Positions 26,229 to 34,853 of a stretch of 64,000 nucleotides of DNA are shown piece after piece (position 1 is the first letter of the stretch; the number at the start of each line of letters is the position of its first letter). A program made the translations under genes and the position numbers. Location of the stretch: positions 30,412 to 94,411 of the forward strand of contig CAWDAN010000006.1 of the NCBI GenBank assembly GCA_963800335.1. Direction: 5' to 3'. The DNA comes from Flavisphingopyxis sp963800335 (GTDB lineage Bacteria > Pseudomonadota > Alphaproteobacteria > Sphingomonadales > Sphingomonadaceae). A model generated the notes under the pieces. That model ran no database searches. It saw only the letters and a list, made by a program, of their open reading frames with translations, and was not told the DNA's origin.

Positions 26229-27146
26229 TTATCCTTTCTCGATATGGTCGATGCGGAAGGCGGCGAGGCCGTTTTGCTCGCCGAGACTGCCGCGTGCGAA
26301 GGTGCGATCGCCGACGATCAGCGGAATGTTCTGGGCCGGCGGAATGGGAATGATGTCGCCGGGCTTGAGGTTGGCGAGCTCGGGTAGCGTCATCGTCGGA
26401 CGCGCCAGGATCGAGCGGACGGGCACGAAGACCTCGGCCATCGCGCTGCCCATTTCGAGCCGCCATGCCGGATCGGCGGTAACCGCTTCGGGGCCCTGGC
26501 TCGGGCTCCATTCCTCGCGCGCCGACTGGATCATCGCGATCGGGTAGACGATATCGATGGTGAAGCTGGTCGTGCCGGCAAAGGTCAGCGTGAACGGCTG
26601 GATCATCAGCGCCGCGTCGCCCTTGGCGATCTTCGCTTCCTCGGGGTCGTCGGTCAGGCCGGCGGCGAGGCAGCGGAACGATCCGAACTCGCCCCACGCG
26701 GCGCCGATCGGCATCGCCAGCAAGTCGGCGATGCGGTGCATCAGCCGCAGGTCGGCGGGGGAATATTCGGTTTTTTTCGTCGTGGCGCGGGATATCGAAC
26801 CACCGAAAAAGGCGTCGACCAGCGCGGCGATGAGGTCGTGGCCAAGGCGCAGCGCCAGCCGGCCCTTCATCGGCGGCAACTGGTAGAAGGCGAGGCCCAT
26901 CGACTGGCCCTGCGCTGCCAGCCAGCTGTCGTGCGTGTCGATGATCGCCTGTTCGGGCGTGACCGTCAGGCGTTCACTGGCGAGCGGCTGGAGCGCGGTA
27001 CGCAGGCCGCCGGCGAGCAGCTTGGCGGTCCGCCGAGCGATCGGCATGACGTCGGCTTCGCTGCTGTCGCGCCGCGGAAAGCTGTGCGCCGCACCCTGCA
27101 GCGCGTCTGCAACCGGAGCCGGTGATGTGGGAGCCTGGGTCGCCAT
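26229..27146 (-). CDS. fliM: Flagellar motor switch protein FliM
   Basis: 305 residues from the ATG at 27146. FliM is the C-ring protein that binds CheY-P and sets rotation direction. The middle CheC-like domain and the C-terminal SpoA domain (RSILARPTMTLPELANLKPGDIIPIPPAQNIPLIVGDRTFARGSLG) are recognisable. The N-terminal CheY-binding motif LSQxEIDALL of standard FliM is not evident; the protein instead opens with an Ala/Pro-rich stretch. That is unusual and may mean a changed or lost CheY contact. Confidence 0.85.
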   Translation of the reverse strand: MATQAPTSPAPVADALQGAAHSFPRRDSSEADVMPIARRTAKLLAGGLRTALQPLASERLTVTPEQAIIDTHDSWLAAQGQSMGLAFYQLPPMKGRLALRLGHDLIAALVDAFFGGSISRATTKKTEYSPADLRLMHRIADLLAMPIGAAWGEFGSFRCLAAGLTDDPEEAKIAKGDAALMIQPFTLTFAGTTSFTIDIVYPIAMIQSAREEWSPSQGPEAVTADPAWRLEMGSAMAEVFVPVRSILARPTMTLPELANLKPGDIIPIPPAQNIPLIVGDRTFARGSLGEQNGLAAFRIDHIEKG

Positions 27147-27150
27147 GGTC

Positions 27151-27696
27151 TTACTGCAGCACCAGCTTGGTAAAATAGACTTCGCCGATGCCGCCAAACC
27201 CGGTTTTTTCGACGAGCGTTTCGTTAATCCGGTCGCGCAGCCGGTCGGCCAGCGCCTCTTTCCCGGCGACGGTTTCGAGTTCGAGCCCGTCGGTATTGGC
27301 CAGTTCGAGGACGATCGCATTGCGCACCGCGATGTCGTGATCGGTCAGCGCAGTGATGACGGTCTCGTCATAGAAGGTCGAAACCGCCAGATCGACCTGG
27401 GCAAAGCCGCTGTCGCCGCGCAGGTTGGTGGTGAAGGTCTTCTCGATCGGGTGATAGGTCACCTTGTACTTTTCGGTGTGGGTCAGCTTGCCGTTGGCCG
27501 GGGCCTCGACCTCGTCACCGTCCTTGAGGACAAGCTTGGGCAGGTCGGGTTTCTCTTCGACAGGCGCGCCGCTGACCGAATTGGCATAGACATAGCCGCC
27601 GCCGCCAAAGGCGCCGCCCACCACGAGAACGGCAATCGCCGACAGCAGCATCTTTTTCTTTTTGCTGCGTTTCTTGGGTTGCTTTTCAGTCGACAT
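27151..27696 (-). CDS. fliL: Flagellar basal body-associated protein FliL
   Basis: 181 residues. FliL is an inner-membrane protein that surrounds and supports the stator. A short basic cytoplasmic tail (KQPKKRSKKKKM) is followed by one transmembrane helix (LLSAIAVLVVGGAFGGGGYVY) and a periplasmic domain ending in GIGEVYFTKLVLQ, the usual FliL C-terminal pattern. It precedes fliM in the leftward operon. Confidence 0.9.
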   Translation of the reverse strand: MSTEKQPKKRSKKKKMLLSAIAVLVVGGAFGGGGYVYANSVSGAPVEEKPDLPKLVLKDGDEVEAPANGKLTHTEKYKVTYHPIEKTFTTNLRGDSGFAQVDLAVSTFYDETVITALTDHDIAVRNAIVLELANTDGLELETVAGKEALADRLRDRINETLVEKTGFGGIGEVYFTKLVLQ

Positions 27697-27732
27697 GTTT
27701 GAACTCCGAATGGGTCTTAGTGTGCCGGAAAA

Positions 27733-29361
27733 TCAGGCGTAAAATACGTTGGAAGCCGGGTTTGACAGCTCGATCTCTGGGCGCGCCGGGATACCGTGAT
27801 TGGCCGAAAAACCGCGCTGGTCATGGCGCGCACTGGCCGATTGCTGGGCATTGCTGCCGCGACCGTCGTGACCGGTACTGTGCCCGGCGCTCTGGCCGCT
27901 ACGCTGTTCGGATCCGCCGCCATCATGGCGGGCGGCCGCGTCGCGCGTCGCGACATCGATCGTCGTGATCCGCTGCCCGGCCTGGCGCAGTTCGTTTTCG
28001 ATGCGGCCATGCGCCTGGGCGATCGCACCGCGCACGGCTTCGTTTTCGGTCGTGATCTGCAGGCGTTCCATCTTGTGATCGAGCGCGATCTCGAGCTTGC
28101 CGAACCCTTCGGGGGTAATCTGCAGCATGATCGCGCCGTTCTTGATCGACATCGCCGACATCGCGGCGCTGATCGCGCCACCGATGCGCTGTCCGAAATT
28201 GTGATCGAACGGCACTGTTGCGGCGGTCGGCAGGTTTTGAGGCGTCGGGGTGCCGGCCTGCGCGGGCGCGCTCTGCTGCGCGATGACCTGGGCGAAATTC
28301 TGGACCGGCTGGACCGACGTATCGGCGGCGAGCACCGGTACGGGGGCCGCTGCGACCGGGGCGTTTGAATGCGCCGGGGCGGGCTTGTCGCCGTTCGACC
28401 GGTGCAGCGCAGCGGTGAGGCTCGGCGCAGGCGTACGGTTGGTCGCGGGCGCCTCCGAATCGGCGACCTTGGGGCCTTGGGCCTTGGAACCCAGTGCCGC
28501 ACGCGTCGGCGTTGCACCGACAGCACCTGCGATGCCGCTGCCCGGGGCCGCATGCGCGACGGCGGTTGCCGATGCGGCGGTCGGGAGGGGTTGAGTGACC
28601 CCGGTCCGCGCCGCCTGGTCGTTTTGCAATTGGGCCGACATTGCCTGGTCGCTCCGGGCCGCCGCCGACGATTGGATCGCCGACGGCGTGGGAGCGGACG
28701 TTGCAGGGGTGGCGGTGCTGGCTACAGCCGCGGGCCCAGCGGGAGTAGCGGGAGTAGCGGGAATAACAGGGGGCGCGGTGCTGGCTACGACCGCAGGGCC
28801 AGCGGTCTTCGCGGGAGTTGAATTTGCCGACGCTGCGGCAGCGGTAGCGGCTTTTGCCACGTCCGACGCAGGTGCGGGCAGGTCAATCGTTCCGCGCGCG
28901 ACGACGCCGGGCGCGCTGCGAGCTGCGCCATGCGATCCGCTTTGCAGGCTATCGCCGGCAGCGCCGGTGGTCTGCGTAAGCGCAGCGCCAGTGGCGGGGA
29001 CTGCGGCAAGGACCTGCGGGGTGGCGATCCCGGGAAGCACGATCATCGGCGCCATCACGGTGGGGAGGGCGTCGCTATCGCGCGTGTCGTCGGATTTGGC
29101 CGCATCGGCCTTGTCCGCTGCATCGGTTCTGACCGCGAGCGGATCGGTGTTTTCGTCGGCCGACGAAGCGACCGCGAATTTCGCGTGGCCCGGCAATGCC
29201 GAAGGAGCCGTGCGCGCCAGATGCGGCGCCGTCTTGGCCTCGAGCTGGCGGCGGAAGGGAAGGGTGTTACCGGTCATCGTTTCCGACCTTGCAGAAAGCG
29301 TGCCAGTTGGGTTGGCATTGGCCGTGCCGCCTTTGCCGAAGCTGGTGGAAAGGTTCATCAT
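27733..29361 (-). CDS. fliK: Flagellar hook-length control protein FliK
   Basis: 542 residues. FliK is a secreted ruler that ends hook growth and triggers the FlhB switch. The first two thirds are low-complexity Ala/Pro/Thr-rich sequence. The C-terminal Flg_hook domain reads IKNGAIMLQITPEGFGKLEIALDHKMERLQITTENEAVRGAIAQ... LRQAGQRITTIDV, which is diagnostic. Adjacent ATG codons at 29361 and 29358 compete as start; both overlap the fliJ end. The repeated TPATPAGP-type stretches in the middle suggest repeat expansion. Confidence 0.9.
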   Translation of the reverse strand: MMNLSTSFGKGGTANANPTGTLSARSETMTGNTLPFRRQLEAKTAPHLARTAPSALPGHAKFAVASSADENTDPLAVRTDAADKADAAKSDDTRDSDALPTVMAPMIVLPGIATPQVLAAVPATGAALTQTTGAAGDSLQSGSHGAARSAPGVVARGTIDLPAPASDVAKAATAAAASANSTPAKTAGPAVVASTAPPVIPATPATPAGPAAVASTATPATSAPTPSAIQSSAAARSDQAMSAQLQNDQAARTGVTQPLPTAASATAVAHAAPGSGIAGAVGATPTRAALGSKAQGPKVADSEAPATNRTPAPSLTAALHRSNGDKPAPAHSNAPVAAAPVPVLAADTSVQPVQNFAQVIAQQSAPAQAGTPTPQNLPTAATVPFDHNFGQRIGGAISAAMSAMSIKNGAIMLQITPEGFGKLEIALDHKMERLQITTENEAVRGAIAQAHGRIENELRQAGQRITTIDVATRDAAARHDGGGSEQRSGQSAGHSTGHDGRGSNAQQSASARHDQRGFSANHGIPARPEIELSNPASNVFYA

Positions 29362-29789
29362 GGGCGCGATTCCATCGATCTGCGCGGCACAGCGCGCGGT
29401 TGGTTGGCGATCTTGCGATCGATCTCGATTTCGACATTGGCGGCGGCGCGACCGGCAAGCCGGTCGGCAATCTCGCGTTTCTGGAAGGCGGCAATACGTT
29501 GCCGCTCCATTTCGGCAGTTCTTTGCCGCGCCTCGTCGATCGTCTGCGCCATCCCGTCGTCGGCATGGCGCAGGCGATCGACCAGCTCGAGCTGGGCGTG
29601 GAGCGCGCGACCGTCGCGGCAGGCATTGCCCGCTTCGTGCATATGGGCGGCGATCGATTTCAGTTGCCGACGGCGCTGGTGCAGGGTGTCTTCGGCGCCG
29701 CGCGCGAGCGCGCTGTCGCCCGTCGCTATGCGCAGCTGGGTATCGCGCATGCCGAGGATACGGCGACGGCTGGCGAGCAGCTTCTTCAT
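29358..29789 (-). CDS. fliJ: FliJ-like flagellar export chaperone
   Basis: 143 residues, almost entirely helical and charged (ASRRRILGMRDTQLRIATGDSALARGAEDTLHQRRRQLKSI... ARQRTAEMERQRIAAFQKREIADRLAGRAAANVEIEIDRKIANQ). FliJ couples the FliI ATPase to the export gate through a coiled coil. Sequence identity within this family is low, so the call rests on the coiled-coil pattern, size and position between fliI and fliK. It overlaps fliI and fliK by 4 bases each. Confidence 0.75.
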   Translation of the reverse strand: MKKLLASRRRILGMRDTQLRIATGDSALARGAEDTLHQRRRQLKSIAAHMHEAGNACRDGRALHAQLELVDRLRHADDGMAQTIDEARQRTAEMERQRIAAFQKREIADRLAGRAAANVEIEIDRKIANQPRAVPRRSMESRP

Positions 29790-31117
29790 GTGGTGAAGCC
29801 CATTTCGAGCGTCGCGACGCTGTCATCGAGCGATACCGATGCGTCGGCATCCTGGCGGATGTAATCGAGCAGTTCCTCCCGCCGTTCGACGGCTTCGTCG
29901 ATCGTCGGGTCGCTGCCCTCGCGATAGGCGCCCATCAGCAACAGGTCGCGGTTTTCCTCATAGGCCGACCAGAGCCGACGGAAATTGGCCTGGGCGGCGC
30001 GATGTTCGGCGGGAATGATGTCGGTCGCCACGCGGCTGAGCGACTTGCCGACGTCGATCGCGGGAAAGACGCCCTGTTCGGACAACAGCCGCGACAGGAT
30101 GATATGGCCGTCGACGATCGCGCGCGCGGTATCGACGACGGGGTCCTCCATGTCGCCGCCGTCGGCGAGCACGGTATAGATCGCGGTAATCGATCCGCCG
30201 CTGGCACGGTCGTTGCCGGCGCGTTCGATCAGGCGCGGAATCAGCGCGAGCGATGACGGCGGATAGCCCTTCATCGTCGGCGGTTCACCGAGCGACAGGC
30301 CGATCTCGCGTTGCGCGTGGGCGATCCGGGTCAGGCTGTCGATGATCAGCAGGACGCGCTTGCCCAGGCTGCGGAAATATTCGGCGATGGCGGTCGCGCG
30401 CGCGGCGGCGCGCAGGCGCAGGACTGGCGAATAGTCGGCCGGGACCGCGACGGTCACGGTGCGGCCCTTCATCGGACCGGAAAGTTTGGTCTCGACGAAA
30501 TCGCTGACTTCGCGGCCGCGTTCGCCGATCAGGCCGATGACCGCAACATCGACATCGGCATTGGCGATGATCTGTCCGATCAGGACCGACTTGCCGACGC
30601 CCGAACCCGCCGCGATCGCAATACGCTGGCCGTATCCGGCGGTCAGCAGGCCGTTGATCGCGCGCACGCCCAGGTCGATCGGCTTGGTCACGCGGCCACG
30701 GTTGAGGACGTTCGAACGCTTGCCCGCCAGCGGCCAGTAAGCGTCGGAGATGATCGGGCCGCCGCCGTCGAGTGGTTCGCCCATCGGGCCGATGACGCGG
30801 CCCAACAGGCCGTCGCCGACCTGTGCCTGGCTCGACTGCATATCGGGTTCGACGCGCGCGCCGTTGCGCACCGCGCCATCGCTGTCGAGCGGGATCATCA
30901 GGGCGCGCGAACCGCGGAAGCCCGCGATCTCGGCTTTCATCGATCGTCCGTCGGCGGTGCGGATCGTGCCGCCAAAACCGATCGGATAGTCGAAACCGGT
31001 GACTTCCATCATGCCGGCATCGTGCGCGACCAGCTTGCCGATCCGGCGCGGGCCGCATCCGATCGCGCCAATCCTCTCGGCGAGGCCGGCAACCGCGCGT
31101 TCCTGGGCGGCGATCAT
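29786..31117 (-). CDS. fliI: Flagellum-specific ATP synthase FliI
   Basis: 443 residues. FliI is the F1-beta-like ATPase of the flagellar export apparatus. The P loop is AAGSGVGKSVLIGQI, Walker B is RVLLIIDSLTRIAHAQREIGLSLGEPPTMKGYPPS, and GSITAIYTVLADGGDMEDPVVDTARAIVDGHIILSR follows. All catalytic motifs look intact. It overlaps fliH and fliJ by 4 bases each. Confidence 0.97.
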   Translation of the reverse strand: MIAAQERAVAGLAERIGAIGCGPRRIGKLVAHDAGMMEVTGFDYPIGFGGTIRTADGRSMKAEIAGFRGSRALMIPLDSDGAVRNGARVEPDMQSSQAQVGDGLLGRVIGPMGEPLDGGGPIISDAYWPLAGKRSNVLNRGRVTKPIDLGVRAINGLLTAGYGQRIAIAAGSGVGKSVLIGQIIANADVDVAVIGLIGERGREVSDFVETKLSGPMKGRTVTVAVPADYSPVLRLRAAARATAIAEYFRSLGKRVLLIIDSLTRIAHAQREIGLSLGEPPTMKGYPPSSLALIPRLIERAGNDRASGGSITAIYTVLADGGDMEDPVVDTARAIVDGHIILSRLLSEQGVFPAIDVGKSLSRVATDIIPAEHRAAQANFRRLWSAYEENRDLLLMGAYREGSDPTIDEAVERREELLDYIRQDADASVSLDDSVATLEMGFTT

Positions 31118-31737
31118 CGCGCCGCCTCGATCGCTTCGATCATCGATTCAAGTTCGTTGAGGACGGGGTCGGTGCCCTGCTCGATCCAACCGTCGGAATG
31201 TGCCAGCGACAGCGTGCCGCGCGTCAGCGTCAGGTCGTCTTCGAGCGTGAGGCCATAGGTGGCCTCGCCGAGCAGCATCCTGTCCTGCGGATGGATGTGG
31301 AGGATGGCGTTCGAACAGTCCTTGTCGGCGAGCGCCGCGAGCGATGCGCAATGCTGTTTCAGCGTCTCGGCATCGGGCGCTGCAAATCCTGCGGTATTCT
31401 GCAGCAGCGTGCGGATCGTGCGGAGCAGCGTCTCGCACAGCGCGTCGCTGGGCTGGGGCTTGAGCGTTTCGACCGATTGGGCAAGACGGTCCGACGCCGC
31501 GATCAGCTCGGCATTGAGCTCGGCCATCGCGACCTGACCGTCCTCGTATCCCTTGCGATAGGTGTCGTCGAGCTGCTGGCGAAACAGCGTCGCCGCATCC
31601 TCGTCGCGATCGCCCGAACGCTCGCCCCGGTCGTCGCGACCGCCTGACGTGCTGAACGGGCTGAACGCGGCTTGCCAGACGGGGCGGAAACTTGCGGCGG
31701 CATCGCCCATCGCATGGGCAGCGAAGGGCTCAGACAT
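31114..31737 (-). CDS. fliH: Flagellar export regulator FliH
   Basis: 207 residues from the ATG at 31737; another ATG at 31743 is possible. FliH binds FliI and holds it at the C ring. The central stretch LFRQQLDDTYRKGYEDGQVAMAELNAELIAASDRLAQSVETL is helical and leads to a V-ATPase E-like C-terminal domain (ILHIHPQDRMLLGEATYGLTLEDDLTLTRGTLSLAHSDGWIEQG). The GWIEQG ending is typical of FliH. The gene overlaps fliG by 8 bases and fliI by 4. Confidence 0.85.
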   Translation of the reverse strand: MSEPFAAHAMGDAAASFRPVWQAAFSPFSTSGGRDDRGERSGDRDEDAATLFRQQLDDTYRKGYEDGQVAMAELNAELIAASDRLAQSVETLKPQPSDALCETLLRTIRTLLQNTAGFAAPDAETLKQHCASLAALADKDCSNAILHIHPQDRMLLGEATYGLTLEDDLTLTRGTLSLAHSDGWIEQGTDPVLNELESMIEAIEAAR

Positions 31738-32800
31738 AATCATCGCTCTGACCCCCGATCGTGATGTCGCCGGCATCGGCCAGCTTGCGCGCCTGGGCGA
31801 CGACCGCCTTCTGCGCGTCGATGACTTCGCTCATCGGCATTGGCCCGCGTTCGCCCATCTCGTCCTCGATCGTCTGCGCCGCACGGCTCGACATGGCGCC
31901 CAGGATTTTCGCCCTGAGCTTCGGATCTGCGCCCTTGAGCGCGGGAATGAGCAGTTCGTTGTCGACGCTGCGCATGACGGTGCCGAGATCCTTGGCATCG
32001 ATCGTGATAAGGTCGGCAAAGGTGAACATCTGGTCCTGGATCGCGCCGGCCAGCGTCTTGTCGCGCTTGGCCAGCGCCTTGATCATGCGGTTGCTGTTGC
32101 GCTTGCCGACGAGGTTCATGATCGCCGCGACATCCGATGCGGTTCCGCCGCCGGTATCGACCGGAGCCGATCCCTTGGGGGCATGGTGCGCCGACAGCAA
32201 TTGTTCGATCGTCTCGATCGCGTCGGGGCTGACCTGGCCGAGCGTGGCAAAGCGATAGATGATGTCTTCCTGGTTCTCCGCGGGCATCAGCTTGAGCACT
32301 GCGGCCGCGTTGTCGGGTGACAGGAAGGACAATACCAACGCCACGATCTGCGGATGTTCCTCCTCGATCATCGCGACAATTTCCTTCGGTGCCATCCACT
32401 TGAGGGCATCGAGGCTGGGCGCGGCCTTCTTGGGTGCGGTGCGACTGATCATCGCCTCGGCGCGCTGTTCGCCCAGTGCTGTGGTCAGCATCGCCTGGAT
32501 CTGGACATCAGCGCGGTAGCCGACCGTGGTCCGGTGGCGGGCGCGATCGACGAACCGGTCGAGCACGCGGTTGATCTCGTCGGCGCCGACATTGGCGACC
32601 GAATACATGACGCTGCTCAGCTGCTGGACCTCGTCGGGCTCGAGGCGCGACAGGATGCCGGCGGCTTCCTCTTCGGAAAACAGCAGGAGCAGGATCGCCG
32701 CGGCCTGCTCGTCGTCGATGACCGGCGGGGCAGGGGTCTCGCTGACCGGTGTTGCGGCCGTTTCGACGTCGGTGTCTTCTTGTTCCAGGACATCAGCCAT
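31730..32800 (-). CDS. fliG: Flagellar motor switch protein FliG
   Basis: 356 residues from the ATG at 32800. FliG is the rotor protein that interacts with MotA and generates torque. Seen in order are the N-terminal domain (AAAILLLLFSEEEAAGILSRLEPDEVQQLSSVM), the middle EHPQIVALVLSFLSPDNAAAVLKLMP with the EHPQ motif, and the torque domain MFTFADLITIDAKDLGTVMRSVDNELLIPALKGADPKLRAKILGAMSSRAAQTIEDEM with conserved charged residues. The start overlaps the end of fliF by 8 bases. Confidence 0.96.
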   Translation of the reverse strand: MADVLEQEDTDVETAATPVSETPAPPVIDDEQAAAILLLLFSEEEAAGILSRLEPDEVQQLSSVMYSVANVGADEINRVLDRFVDRARHRTTVGYRADVQIQAMLTTALGEQRAEAMISRTAPKKAAPSLDALKWMAPKEIVAMIEEEHPQIVALVLSFLSPDNAAAVLKLMPAENQEDIIYRFATLGQVSPDAIETIEQLLSAHHAPKGSAPVDTGGGTASDVAAIMNLVGKRNSNRMIKALAKRDKTLAGAIQDQMFTFADLITIDAKDLGTVMRSVDNELLIPALKGADPKLRAKILGAMSSRAAQTIEDEMGERGPMPMSEVIDAQKAVVAQARKLADAGDITIGGQSDDYV

Positions 32801-34487
32801 TGACGGCCTCCTTAGGCTTCTTCGCCGATTGCAGCAGGTCACGGACGACCAGCGTCGCGTGCTCGGGATTCTGTTTTACGAAATTCTGGATCAGCAGCGC
32901 CCGTTCCTGATAGCTGTGCGCGGCAGTGATCATGTCGAGCGTGACCGGCAGGCTGTTCTCTTCGGGCGCGCGCGGACTCCCGTAGGACGGCGTGCCTGAG
33001 CTCCCGGCAATCGCCTTCATTTCCTTGCGCCGCTTGAGCAGCGGCCGGCCGATGAAGAAGATGATCGCCAGCGCGACGAGCGTCGCCGACAGGTTGCGGA
33101 TCAGCATTGCGAGCCAGCTCGCCTCGTACCAGGCTTCCTTCGTTTCAACGACTGGCTGGAACGAGCGCGACGATACCGCGACCTGGTCTCCGCGCGCCTG
33201 ATTGAAGCCAATGGCACCTTTGACGAGCTTCTCGATCGATGCGATCTCGGCGGCGCTACGCGGTTTTCCGCCGGGCGCGTTGGCCACGGCCACGGCGACC
33301 GAAAGGCGGCTGACGTCGCCGGTTGCTTCGCGGACAACCGATACCGAACGGCCGAGTTCGAAACTGCGGTTGACCTGTTCCTGGCGGGTTTTCAATTCGG
33401 CGGAGGGGTCCGACTGGCTGCCCATCTGGTCCTGGGCCGTCGCATTGGCGGGCGGCTGGTCGGACACCGCGCCGGGAATCCCGCCAACAGAGCCACCTGA
33501 GCCGTCGCCTTCGGATGTCCAGCTGCGCTGCTCGCTGCGGATCCGGGCTTCGTCCTTGGGATAGGTTTCGCTGGTCGCCTGGCGCTGGGAGAAATCGAGG
33601 TCGGCCGACACTTCGGCGGCAAAATTGTTGGCGCCGAGGATCGGGGTCAGAAGTGCAGTCAGCGAACGCCGATAACGGTCCTCGATCTGTTCGCGGACAA
33701 GCAGCTGCTGACCGGCTTCGCCCATCGGACCTGCACCGGCGCTTTGCGACAGCAAGTGACCGTTCTGGTCGACCACCGACACGCGCTCGGCGTTGAGGCC
33801 CGAGACCGAACTGGCAACGAGATGGGTGATTGCCTGGACCTGGTCGCTGCCCAGCGTGGACCCCGAACCAAGGTTGAGGATGACCGATGCAGCGGGCTCG
33901 TTGCGTTCCCGGATGAACACGCTCGGCGGATCGACGGCAAGATGGACGCGCGCCGAAATCACGCTGTCGATCGCCTCGATAGAGCGTGCGAGGTCGGCTT
34001 CGCGAGCGCCGCGAAGCTTTTCGGTCTCGACCGCGCGGCTGGCGCCCATCGGCATGCTCGAGATCATGCTGTCGCCATCGGGCGCGCTCTTGGGCAGGCC
34101 TTCGGCGGCGAGCATCATCTTGGCAGCGTGGTAATCGTCCTCGTTGACCGTCAGCGCACCGGTCGCATCGTCGATCTGAAAGGCGATGTTCGAGGTGCCG
34201 AGCGCGGAGGCGACGGCAGCCTTGTCGCTTTCGGGCAGGCCGCGGAACAGGTCGCGCTGCGGCGGCGACTGCAAGGCCATCCAGGCGAGCGCGGCCATCG
34301 CTACAACGGCCATGAAGCCAAGCAGCGGCAGCGACTTGGCGACCGCCGGCTGGGAGATGAATTCGCGTGCGCGATCGGCGAGACCGGCCATGTTGGCGCC
34401 GCCACCAATCGGCTTCAGCCGGTGGGGGGTGAGGGTGGTCGCCGAACTGCCGGCATCACCCGGCTGGGAAATGGTCATCTGGTTCAT
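32793..34487 (-). CDS. fliF: Flagellar MS-ring protein FliF
   Basis: 564 residues. FliF forms the MS ring that houses the export gate. Two transmembrane helices flank a large periplasmic part: LPLLGFMAVVAMAALAWMAL near residue 57 and LAMLIRNLSATLVALAIIFFIGRPLL near residue 465. The conserved YxAAKMMLAAEGLPKS, ARVHLAVDPPSVFIRERNEPAASVIL and VSSVSGLNAERVSVVDQNG blocks are present. The C-terminal tail LPVTLDMITAAHSYQERALLIQNFVKQNPEHATLVVRDLL is the FliG-binding segment. Confidence 0.96.
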   Translation of the reverse strand: MNQMTISQPGDAGSSATTLTPHRLKPIGGGANMAGLADRAREFISQPAVAKSLPLLGFMAVVAMAALAWMALQSPPQRDLFRGLPESDKAAVASALGTSNIAFQIDDATGALTVNEDDYHAAKMMLAAEGLPKSAPDGDSMISSMPMGASRAVETEKLRGAREADLARSIEAIDSVISARVHLAVDPPSVFIRERNEPAASVILNLGSGSTLGSDQVQAITHLVASSVSGLNAERVSVVDQNGHLLSQSAGAGPMGEAGQQLLVREQIEDRYRRSLTALLTPILGANNFAAEVSADLDFSQRQATSETYPKDEARIRSEQRSWTSEGDGSGGSVGGIPGAVSDQPPANATAQDQMGSQSDPSAELKTRQEQVNRSFELGRSVSVVREATGDVSRLSVAVAVANAPGGKPRSAAEIASIEKLVKGAIGFNQARGDQVAVSSRSFQPVVETKEAWYEASWLAMLIRNLSATLVALAIIFFIGRPLLKRRKEMKAIAGSSGTPSYGSPRAPEENSLPVTLDMITAAHSYQERALLIQNFVKQNPEHATLVVRDLLQSAKKPKEAVNG

Positions 34488-34488
34488 A

Positions 34489-34839
34489 TTACACCGGCAT
34501 GTTCATGATGTTCTCGTAAGCCGAGAGCAGCTTGTTGCGGACCTGCAACGTGGCCTCAAATCCAACCGAAGCCCTCTGTTTGGCGAGCATGACCGCGGCG
34601 ATGTCGGTGGTTTCACCGGCGTCGTAGGCCGAGGCCGCGTTGGCCGCGACGGTCTGGCTTTCGTTCACCTGCTGGAGAGCATCGCGCATCGTCGTCGCAA
34701 AGGGCATCTCGACGCTTGCGGTATCTCCGCCGATCGGGGCGGTGCCGCCCTTCGGAGCGTCGACGACGTTCTGGAAAACCTTGTTTTGCTGCAGGATCGC
34801 ATTGCGCGCTGCGAGCAGGCTGTTGGCCATCGGTTGCAT
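34489..34839 (-). CDS. fliE: Flagellar hook-basal body protein FliE
   Basis: 116 residues. FliE joins the MS ring to the rod. The C-terminal two thirds, FATTMRDALQQVNESQTVAANAASAYDAGETTDIAAVMLAKQRASVGFEATLQVRNKLLSAYENIMNMPV, match the family core, including the closing YxxIMNMPV. It lies one base before fliF and 14 bases after flbD. Confidence 0.95.
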   Translation of the reverse strand: MQPMANSLLAARNAILQQNKVFQNVVDAPKGGTAPIGGDTASVEMPFATTMRDALQQVNESQTVAANAASAYDAGETTDIAAVMLAKQRASVGFEATLQVRNKLLSAYENIMNMPV

Positions 34840-34853
34840 GTTTCAGTCCTCCT

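Noticed and set aside
28600..28830. Repeated Ala/Pro/Thr coding units in fliK as a possible CRISPR or satellite array
   Set aside because: The repeats are short, imperfect and codon-phased, which fits a low-complexity protein linker. No CRISPR array is seen anywhere in the window.
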